DNA of 64,000 nt from Gymnopus androsaceus JB14 (Eukaryota > Basidiomycota > Agaricomycetes > Agaricales > Omphalotaceae), in NCBI GenBank assembly GCA_009733575.1, contig ML769412.1, forward strand, positions 1-64,000. The letters run 5' to 3'. The notes under the pieces were generated by a model. The model had not been told where the DNA came from. It saw only the letters and a program-made list of their open reading frames with translations, and did not search any database. This document shows, one piece after another, positions 55,710 to 64,000 of the stretch. The translations under genes were made by a program, and so were the position numbers. Each line of letters opens with the position of its first letter. Position 1 is the stretch's first letter.

Positions 55710-56575
55710 ATGACCAGACGACCCTCTCTCACCCTCTCTCACTTAAGCCTGCTTCCTATCCTCTTCACCATCCTGACCCTCTTAACCGGAAGCTCCTCTG
55801 CCATAAAATTCAACCTCCAAGCCTACCGCTACCCAATCCAGAAATGTATATGGAACCCAATCCACAATAACGCTCTTGTCATTGTAACAGCGAATGTTGG
55901 TCCAGGTGAAGGGCAGAAGGTGGATATAGAGATTGTGGATTCGAGTCCGCAGAAGAATGTGTATTTGAGTAAAAAGAATATTAATGGAGAGACACGTCTT
56001 GCGGTTACGTCTCATGCGGAAGGGGAAGTGGGAGTTTGTTTTAAGAATACGCTTGATGTTGGTGCGTTTGGTTTTTTGGTTTTGTGCTTTAGGATTATCT
56101 CTGAGTCGTTTGGTTTGCTAGGTGCTACAAACACGAACGCGGTGTCACGTATTATTGACTTGGACGTGGACATTGGTGCTGATGCTGTGGACTACAAGTG
56201 CGTGTATTTCTATCATTTTCCATTAGTATACGTGGCTGATATTTCCATGCTCAGTGCAATTGCAAACCAAGAGTCTCTGTCAGGTCTAGAGACCGAAATG
56301 CGCAAACTCGAAGGCATAGTGAAAGAAATCGTCAACGAGATTGATTATCTCAAAAAAAGAGAAGCGCGCTTTACGGATACTAACAGTGCGTTCTCAAATA
56401 CTTTCTACGAGTCTTTCTCGAAACTAATGCTCTCCTTTTTACTGTAAATGTAGTCTCAACCAACCAACGTGTACAGAACTTCGCCTGGTTCACGCTTCTG
56501 TCTCTTGCTGCGTTGGGCGTATGGCAGATTACTCATTTGCGTTCGTTCTTCAAGCGCAAGTATCTCATTGACTGA
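55710..56575 (+). CDS. ERV25: p24-family cargo receptor Erv25
   Basis: ATG at 55710. Signal peptide (LLPILFTILTLLTGSSSA) followed by IKFNLQAYRYPIQKCIWNPI, a GOLD-type lumenal domain (KVDIEIVDSSPQKNVYLSKK; GEVGVCFKNTLD), the coiled coil LETEMRKLEGIVKEIVNEID YLKKRE, one membrane segment (FAWFTLLSLAALGVWQITHL) and the cytosolic tail RSFFKRKYLID. The FF plus basic tail binds COPII/COPI coats. Four exons; introns with donors GTGCGT or GTGCG. The length and tail fit the p24-delta member Erv25. It recycles between ER and Golgi with Emp24. Confidence 0.92.
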
Positions 56576-56779
56576 GGAGCGTTTTGGGGTATATAGTAGA
56601 ACGTTCACAGCTGTATGATATTCTCTATCTCTATTGGCCAGAGGCCATTTAATGGGAATGCGCATAAACTAGCCATCGAGCCAGTACTCGGAGTGATTTC
56701 GTGGAATGGATAGTGCTTTCGGTCTGACGGTCGTATCGCTGGAATGTTCGCTAGTAGAGTTCGAATATCAACAAATTAT

Positions 56780-57311
56780 TCATTTCGACTCGTCTGCTCC
56801 TTCTCGCTTTATCAATCCTACTCCTACTATCACTCCGTCAGCCAAAATATCCGCTGTCTTTTGTCCTTCTTTCGCCTTCAATTCAGCTTGACGAATGAAT
56901 TCATCTTGGATAGCCTTTGCACGTTTAGCCTATGGGTCGCTACTTGCTCAGCGGCTAGTCGTGTAAAAATAATTAAAAGCAGCGCACCTCCTTGGTATGG
57001 TGCAAACATTCCATGTAATCGTCACCTTGAGGGCGGCATTCAGTAGGGAAATCTGCGCTTGCATAGCACTAAAATTCAAGGAGATTAGTACATAACAACT
57101 ACACCGTGTTATTTGATTACTTGCTTTCTGAAATTCCTGCCAGTACGCAAAGCACCGGGAGCGTCCTACGAGCAGAGCAGACGTTAACAATTCCAGTCAA
57201 GCAGCCAGGATTGCCGAAGAATTACCTCCACCCCAGCCGTACCCAGACTAGCAGAATTAACAGCGTGAGTTATGAAAGCATTGGCGAAGAGGGCGAATAA
57301 CCTACGGCCAT
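56780..57311 (-). CDS. NDUFS5: mitochondrial complex I subunit NDUFS5 (15-kDa, CX9C protein)
   Basis: Five exons from ATG at 57311: MA, SGYGWGG, GRSRCFAYWQEFQK, CYASADFPTECRPQGDDYME CLHHTKE, AKRAKAIQDEFIRQAELKAK and the end KREGADESK at 56780. Four cysteines, each nine residues apart, give the CX9C pairs that form disulfides in the intermembrane space. YASADFPTEC-RPQGDDYMEC and HHTKE match the family. It is an accessory subunit of NADH:ubiquinone oxidoreductase. Intron 3 has a GC donor (AAA|GCAAGT). The gene is invisible as one open frame. It shares a 210-bp upstream region with the divergent CorA gene. Confidence 0.9.
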
Positions 57312-57521
57312 GTTGTGTCAGAGTAAAGTTGGAAGGAGAGTTTAATAAGCGCCCGAGAGTCCGAAATCCGGCGCGTGTAGTCAGGTCGACCTCAATCTAA
57401 TCTATTTCCTTTCCCATCATATCCCCAACGAGGCATCGCAATGTTCTGTCAAACATTGACGGTGACATTCCTTTTCTATTCTAACTCCTTCCTCTCGTTT
57501 TGAATTTTCGGTTCTTTCAAG
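57312..57521. promoter_or_regulatory. 210-bp divergent promoter between NDUFS5 and the CorA-type gene
   Basis: The two start codons face away from each other with only 210 bp between them, so transcription signals must be shared or interleaved. CT-rich runs (about 57475-57520) lie before the CorA ATG. Confidence 0.5.
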
Positions 57522-59761
57522 ATGGCGAAGGAAACCAAGACTCCTAAGGACCGTTTCCGTGCTGCGGTACACAAGGTGCGCTCGCATTTCCTTTATACTT
57601 ACAGTAATAATAACTAATAACTGGATTCTTGGAATAGGTCATAGCCATGCACAAAACAACGACAGTAATCACCTCATATGGAGCGGGCGCTGAGCCTGGT
57701 GTAAATCCTCGTCATTTCAGCGCAGACTTGCGCTACCGCGGACGTGTTCGAGAGACATGCGATATTCGTGTCGTGGATTACTCTCGATTTTCCATCAAGT
57801 CGAAGAGAATGTCCAACCAGCTCTTTGTGGATATGATGAATGATCCTCAGGCAAGTGAGAGGCCATCTTGGTCAAAAGTAAGGTGGATAGACGTTGGAGG
57901 GATCAGCTGGGATGTTTTGAAGGTCCTGGCGCTCAAGTACAGTGCGTTTCATCTTGGCGCTCCGTTTAGCCCGATGTATAATTGTTGCAGACATACATCC
58001 TCTTGCACTGGAGAACATACTGCACACCCACGCCAAAGCTACTGCCAGTAAATCCGATTACTACATTCAACACTTGTTCCTCCGAATACTCTGTCTTGAG
58101 CTCCGTGACGAGAACAGTGTCATACAGCCTTCAGAGAATGCTACTTTGGATGGAGAGGAGCCGGAGCCGGACGCTCGTCAAGATTATCCACCGACGACTC
58201 AGAAGATGGGCACTTCATATCAGAATATCCCAAACCAAGATGCGATGGCAGCGGTACAGGTCGAGGTTTTGAAGCAGGTGAGTTTCAACCTCAACTTTTT
58301 ATGATGTACTGTCTAACGCTTTTGTAGACTGAACGAGTGAATGTCAACAGATTTCCCATATTCATTCTTCTGACCAGAGATGGTCTGTCTTATCCCTTCA
58401 CTCTCTATATGGGGCTGACTTTCCCTATGATTTAGGGACTGTGATAACCCTTCACCGAACGACCAACCCCAAGCTCATGGAGCCCATCCTCGCTCGGCTT
58501 TCGCGATCTGATACACTTTTACGATCGACAAATGACGCTTCGTTTTTGGTGCAAAGCTTACTTGATCTCGGTACGAATCATAACCCATTCTTCAGCTCGC
58601 ATGCTTGCTCATGATCTCTGTTCTCCTCAGCTGTGGATAGGGCCATTGGAGTCACAGAAGCTTGCGAACAAAAGATGAAGAAATTCGAAAAGCAGATATT
58701 GTTGAGACCAAAAGTGTCCACGGTTAGTAATCGTAAGTCGAAATTTCATCCATAATATTGCTATTCTTTCAATATTTATACTCTACACAGTACACATCCT
58801 AACAGCCGACATCAACCTCCACCAACGTGCCCTGGAACCACTCAAGCGGGTGATTTACGGCCTTCGGAGGTATGATGTTGACCGGTGTATCGCCTTGTTG
58901 AACCTTCCTCCGGGTGAGGAGAAGAGTGTCGAAGTGAGTGGATATATGTCGCATACGGCGCAAATCTATTTGGTATGTTCGCGTTGCTTGATGTTTTTTA
59001 AACTAATATTGCTCTCCCGCGTGCGTAGACAGACGTCAATGACCATATAGAATATATTCTTGGAAGCTTGGATATTGTATACCATCTGAGCGAAAACTTG
59101 ATTGGGTATTCGTTTAATGTGGGTGTTTTTTTTTTGGCTTTCTGTGGATCGACTGACATCTCAATAGTTGACCTCTTACGATATGAACGTCATCATGTGG
59201 GTTTTTGTGCACTTAAATATACAAGACCCATTTGCTCATTATTTTGTCTTTAGGAAACGACTGACCATCGTCACGGTGATTTGTCTACCATTGACATTTC
59301 TCACTGGGTACGGCGTGAGTTTGTTCTGAGTATTCGTTTCCGTCCGCTTACTGAATGTGTTCGTTCTAGGGGATGAATTTTGAAAATATGTGGTGGTCGT
59401 CTAAGGGTGGTGGCTCACACACTGATTTATGGTACGCCGTATATAATGCAGTTCATAGTCTCTCTCATGTCGATGTTCAAACGCTTCTTAGGTTCTGGAT
59501 CGTCACACTTCCCGTAATGGCAGTCGTCATGCCGTTGTTCTTCATACCCGACTTGAAGCGCCTCTATCATACGATGAATAATAGGAAAGAGTCGCAAAAG
59601 GCATTGAGGGTGAGTGTTGTACTCTGCTCGAATCGTTATTCATGTGGTTTTGAATTCACATCTGACTGTGTTTGTACTAGTCTTATCAAAATCAACGAGG
59701 GCTCGCAGGAGGGTCGAGGGCAATGGGCATGAACACGAAAAGTGGGAAATTTGGTCGTTAG
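57522..59761 (+). CDS. CorA/Alr-type magnesium transporter-like membrane protein
   Basis: Many short exons from MAKETKTPKDRFRAAVHKVI to SGKFGR at 59761. The long cytosolic part includes RWIDVGGISWDVLKVLALKY, DIHPLALENILHTHAKATAS and FPIFILLTRDGTVITLH, with a helical stretch before the membrane. Two C-terminal membrane segments: RLTIVTVICLPLTFLTGYG, followed across an intron by the signature GMNF, then LLRFWIVTLPVMAVVMPLFF. A GMN motif at the first helix end marks the CorA ion pore. HPLALENILH (usually HPLxxEDxxH) is the family's N-terminal hallmark. The tail KRLYHTMNNRKES is basic. Plasma membrane or vacuole is likely. Confidence 0.88.
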
Positions 59762-59986
59762 TTTTCGCGTTATCCTTGGTCTTGATTCCGAGAGTTGGAG
59801 TGCTACCGCTTCGTACTGCTATACGTTCATTTCCTTGATTGGTTGTTCTGGTTCTGTTTTTGGTTTCAGGCTGCTTTTTCATGTAATACTACCACCAACT
59901 CGAGTCGCGGAGGGTCACTATACTTATGAACTATACTAACATTGCTAATTTTTAACCTGGAGTCGAAGTTACATTCCAATGCGTCT

Positions 59987-60126
59987 CGTTAGAGTGCCCA
60001 GCGTACGTGTCCACACGTAGGGTAAATGTAAGTAGGCATGACTATGGCAGTATACGCGTTAGAATGCGCAATGTACGTGTCTACACGTAGGGTAAATGTA
60101 AGCAGGCATGGCTATGGTAGTATACG
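59987..60126 (+). repeat. two 70-bp direct repeats in the P450 upstream region
   Basis: Copies 59987-60056 and 60057-60126 differ at about nine positions. Each contains the palindrome-like CGTGTCCACACG / CGTGTCTACACG followed by TAGGGTAAATGTAAG. A TATA-like TTAATATATAC (60134-60144) follows directly. Confidence 0.9.
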
Positions 60127-60285
60127 CGTCGGCTTAATATATACATGGAGCGCTTAATTCGGGATTTCCGTCGGAATGATGCCGCGCTCGTTGCCGTCCC
60201 AACTTCTCATCTCCTGTTCATCAACGACGATGACTATATAAATGCTGCGGAAGCACGCTCTCTCTTCTACCATCACCATCTAGAA

Positions 60286-62463
60286 ATGCACATCCTTCTT
60301 CAACTCTTCGCGTCAATCGCAGCGACAATCCTCATCTATGGCCTCTACGTTCTCGTCAATACCATTATATTCCGGATTAATTCGCCATTAAAGGACTTTC
60401 CTGGACCACCTAGGTCAAGCTTGATATGGGGGAATATGCAGGAAATAAGGGACAGTGTACGACACTCGATTGTTTATCTGGTAGCGTTTCTCTCAGACTG
60501 AATTGGATATAGTCGGATTCTGCCGTGCATGAAAAATGGATCGAGGAGTATGGCCGTACGATAACTTATGAGTGGATATTCGGTGTACGTCTGTTCCATT
60601 CCTTTAGCAAGCACTGATTCTCATAGATATCCTGCACAGCTCAAGCGTTTATACACAATGGATACCAAGGCCATTAACCATATTCTACAAAACCATTATA
60701 TTTATCAGAAGCCTGAGGTAGCACGATACGGCTTGACTAATCTCTTGGGCGCAGGTGTTCTCGTTACTGAGGAGGACAAACACAAATTGCAGCGCAAAAT
60801 CATGGTGCATAAGCCGAGTGTATTGATCCTTCATCGTGTTCCTTACTACTTAAACAGAATCCCGCCTTTGGACCCGCTCAGGTCCGTGAACTAACAGAAA
60901 TCTTTGTCGATAAATCTATCGAGGTCCGTCTCTTCTCCAACTTTTTCGATACTTTTATGAATGTACGATACAGTTGAGAGATGTTTGGACATCTCAAGTT
61001 GCAGCTGCGGGCGGAGTAGCTCGCATTGACGTTCTTTCGTGGCTGAGCAAGATGACCCTCGACGTGATAGGGTTTGGCCGGCTTCAACTATAAATTCAAT
61101 TCCTTGAAAGAAAACGGAGATTCCAACGACTTGAACAAGGCATTCTCGGTCATCTTTGGAGATCCAGAGAGCCAGCGCTTCCGGATCTGGCCTATTGCTC
61201 AAGCCTTGATACCTTCTTTGCGCGGTTTGGTAAGAAATGTTCAGAAAGCAGACGTGACATCGCTTGCTTATAGATATCTTGTTTCCTCTGTAGCCTTCTC
61301 AAGATCCTCCTGGTTTCAAGCAAGCACAGAAAACAATGGCTTCTATCGGTCGAGACCTGCTTCGTGAGAGCAAAAAATCTTTGCAAGCGACTGGCGAGAA
61401 AGGAGAAAACTGGAGTTCGAGAGACTTGTTATCGCTCCTAGTCAGGTCGAACATGAGCGGCGATCAGAAGCAAAGGATGAGCGATGAAGATGTTTTGGCT
61501 CGTAAGTCGTCTCTACGTCTCATCATGCGACCAAAGACAATCCCCCGATTTCATAGAGGTCCCAACATTCATTGTGGCCGGACATGAAACGACGTCGACA
61601 GGTAGTCTTTTCTGACTTTTGAACAGATAATAAACTGATATCAATATCAATTTATAGCGACTACATGGGCATTGTTTGCCCTCGTCAACCACCCTGACGT
61701 TCAGCGCAAGTTGCGCGAGGAGTTGTACACCTTGGGCACAGAAAATCCCACCATGGAGGAATTGAATTCCTTGCCGTATCTCGATAAAGTGGTACGGGAG
61801 ACTTGCGGTTACATTCGCCTGTTCTAGCGACAACACGGGAGGCTATGAAAGACGATGTGATTCCGCTTGGCACGCCTTTTGTTGATAGGAAAGGCGTGGT
61901 GAGGGATAGTATCCCGTAAGTCGGCATCTACTTTTATTATACCGAATCTCGATTCAATTCAATGGTATTTGTAGGGTTCAGAAGGGACAAACATTATTTA
62001 TACCTATTCTTTCATTGAATAGGGACAAGTCGATATGGGGAGAGGATGCTAGGGACTTCAGGTGCGTCTTTCTGTGGAAGGCTTAGGTTGCCTTGCCTAA
62101 ATGTGCAATCTCATCCTCCAGACCTGAACGCTGGGACAACGTCCCCGAAGCAGCAGCCTCGATACCGGGCGTCTGGGGTAACTTGATGACGTTCCTGGGA
62201 GGCGCGAGAGCTTGTATTGGTTATCGCTTCTCATTGGTTGAGTGAGTTGGTATTCCTTTCTGGGTAATATTCCGCTACTAACGTCCTCGTCTAGAATGAA
62301 AGCTCTCTTGTTCGTCTTAATTCGAGGGTTTGAGTTTGAACTAGCAGTTCCACGAGAGGATGTCATTTCAAAGTCTATCGTGGTGCAGCGGCCGAGGTTG
62401 AAGAGCGAGAAGAAGGCAGGCAGTCAGTTGCCTTTACTGGTTAAGGTATATCATGGGCCTTGA
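60286..62463 (+). pseudogene. cytochrome P450 with a one-base deletion in the ExxR motif
   Basis: The chosen start is ATG 60286, giving a membrane anchor (LLQLFASIAATILIYGLYVL) and the proline hinge FPGPPRSSLIWG; the ATG at 60145 lies too close to the TATA-like box. Further exons: QKPEVARYGLTNLLGAGVLV, NPAFGPAQVRELTEIFVDKS, LSWLSKMTLDVIG, the I-helix [32 protein letters not shown], the PERF-like [11 protein letters not shown],  and the haem site [17 protein letters not shown]. At 61798 the sequence is GAGACTTGCGG where GAGACTTTGCGG (ETLR) is expected. The missing T breaks the frame until the next exon. Related P450s are microsomal monooxygenases. Apart from this base the gene looks functional. 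Confidence 0.88.
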
Positions 62464-63673
62464 ACGTCGAAGTTTAAACTTTCAACTGTTGGTATATGTT
62501 GTGCTTTAGTTATTGGATCCTTCCATGGAATTCGGATACTTGTATTGGGAGTTAGGGAGACCGAAATTTCTGTATGACGTGCATGCAGTGTGACGGGACT
62601 AGGGACAATGTCCAGTATTGCTAGTACTTCTTCATAAGCACTAGTGATCGACGCAACTTAGCCTTGGGAACTTTAAAACTCCCAAAAAAAAAAAAAACAA
62701 CCATGAAATGATGCAACACTCGGTAGTGGGATTTAGCACGTACTTAGGCACTCACCTCTCGATTCCTCATGCAATTAGGACATATACCAGTCTGGATGGG
62801 AAAAAAAAGTAGCCAGAAATGCAGGCGGCGGGGCAGGCCCAGTGAGTATACAGTATACAGTATACCTGGCGGTGTAAACATGCCACTGCCAGCTTGGCAT
62901 TCCGCAAACAAACGTGCGGGACTACAGCGAAGTCCGAACGGCTGGAAAGTGCCTAAAGGCATTTCTATACATTTCTTACCTGAAGACAGTCGCGACGAGA
63001 ACGTAGAAAGTGGCGAGATCGGCCACATGTGATGTCTTGAGAGCATACAAGGCTGGGATTCTTGTGTAATTTATTGTAGACCTCTTCGCACCATCCGAAG
63101 CTCATCCGCCACCCATTTAGCTGAGCCAAAAGTTGTTGCTTTAGAAGCTTAAGTTGAACGTTCATTAGCGCACGACCTAGACGCCCCGTACGGCATGCTA
63201 TTGGTCGAAAAGCCAAAGGAGAACTTTGGAACCAATACGAGAACCAATACAAGTGTCTGCGATAGCCGGGATGATTTGATATTTCTCTCGGACCTTGGTT
63301 GAAGAACTCTGTACAGAAGTGGAGCACACGAGCCATGCTAGCGATGTCCCTTTGTTTGTCAAGTTCCTGGTCTTCAGTGGGCAGGACCAAGAGACTCAAG
63401 AGACCACAGGACGAGATCACCAGTCCGATGCATATGGTGTTTCAAACAACTGGGCATGTGTGGGGACCTAGTCTAAATTCCGTTCGTTTATTTTGGATGT
63501 TAGTCCTTTGAGGGCATAGTGTGTACGAACGTGACCATGCAGGCTTGACTGAAAACGCAATTGTGCGCTATGACTCTGAGAAATGTTGATGTTTGGCGTG
63601 CCCGATTTAAAGAGCGCCAAACCGCCGACATCATAGCCATACATTACTCTTCTTACTTCCATCTGGTCTTGCG
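62464..63673. other. intergenic, no convincing gene
   Basis: A 14-A run near 62685, a triple ATACAGT tract (about 62847-62866) and a 151-codon minus-strand frame (63420-62965) that starts only with GTG and has no motif. The last part should contain the promoter of the 63674 gene. Confidence 0.45.
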
Positions 63674-64000
63674 ATGAGCAGCGCCGACAGAAGAACCACA
63701 TCTTTTCCTCCAGAAAGGCGGCCAACCTTGTCCGACCAGATTTCTTCCATAGGCGCTAGGCTTAACCGGGCGCTAAGCAGAGGCCGCAGTCCAGAACGAC
63801 CAGCAAGAGATTTTGACAACCAGTCTTTGGCAAGTTCTACAGCCACAGTTGTTTCCACCCAAGGTAAGAATCCATTTTTCAGGAGATAGATGATGGCAGT
63901 TGAGGTTCAAGAGCGAGATAAAGACCAACTTTGTCTTATCGTCTCCTTATCTGGCATCATATTTCTCTACAAATATGGGACTTCGGAAGCATGCGCGTGC
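63674..64000 (+). CDS. 5' end of a gene cut by the window edge
   Basis: ATG at 63674; first exon MSSADRRTTSFPPERRPTLS with RALSRGRSPERPARDFDNQS, Ser/Arg-rich, to a GTAAGA donor near 63864. The rest lies outside. Short basic Ser-rich starts like this are common in fungal regulatory proteins. No domain can be named. Confidence 0.45.

Noticed and set aside
60145..60285. Upstream in-frame ATG of the P450
   Set aside because: It lies directly behind a TATA-like element, too near for a transcript to include it, and the added residues have no place in a P450 anchor.
62845..62870. ATACAGT repeats as a possible CRISPR-like or satellite array
   Set aside because: Only about three units of seven bases; a simple microsatellite in a eukaryotic genome.
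62965..63420. Minus-strand frame of 151 codons
   Set aside because: Only a GTG start, no homology recognised, and no splice support.

Overview
The window comes from a filamentous basidiomycete, most likely an Agaricomycete. The evidence is dense short introns (about 45-60 nt), lineage-typical proteins (F-box/LRR-like proteins, single-pass membrane proteins with PPxY-type tails), an AA9 polysaccharide monooxygenase with a CBM1, and many cut-and-paste transposon remnants. All gene models below were spliced by eye from the sequence. No tRNA or rRNA was recognised. The accessory part contains many broken genes. One-base frameshifts in otherwise good genes could be real decay or base-calling errors.

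Layout. 1-11.3 kb: the 3' end of a USP-like protein gene, DNA polymerase delta subunit 4, an F-box relic, a membrane-anchored protein with a duplicated micro-exon, and the mitochondrial protease OMA1. 11.6-22.4 kb: an F-box protein, a Mediator subunit 9-like protein, a frameshifted medium-chain reductase, the AA9 LPMO, a decayed Agaricomycete-specific gene and an SRm160-like PWI/RS splicing factor.

22.6-42.6 kb is a duplicated accessory block. Two D-galactonate dehydratase genes stand in tandem, each followed by a decayed copy of a small secreted carbohydrate-binding-like protein. A third dehydratase relic is split by a 6,160-bp DNA transposon. That transposon has perfect 33-bp inverted ends, an 8-bp target duplication and one 13-exon gene that reads without a break. 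The gene encodes a Ulp1-type cysteine protease joined to a zinc finger and a P-like DDE transposase. An intact copy of the secreted protein lies at 41.8-42.6 kb.

43.5-52.9 kb is a transposon graveyard. It holds an F-box gene whose last codons come from a transposon end, a CACTA-like element with about 285-bp inverted ends (with a foldback element, a deletion derivative of the fusion-transposon family and a helicase fragment inside), a TA-flanked MITE, a broken class V aminotransferase gene and a broken RidA gene. 52.9-64 kb returns to ordinary genes: a cytochrome b561-like protein, ERV25, complex I subunit NDUFS5, a CorA-type magnesium transporter, a P450 with a frameshift at its ExxR motif and the 5' end of another gene.

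Working together: AA9 plus the galactonate dehydratases and the secreted beta-sandwich proteins suggest a plant-polymer lifestyle. OMA1 and NDUFS5 act in mitochondria; ERV25 acts in ER-Golgi transport; SRm160, MED9 and POLD4 act in the nucleus.
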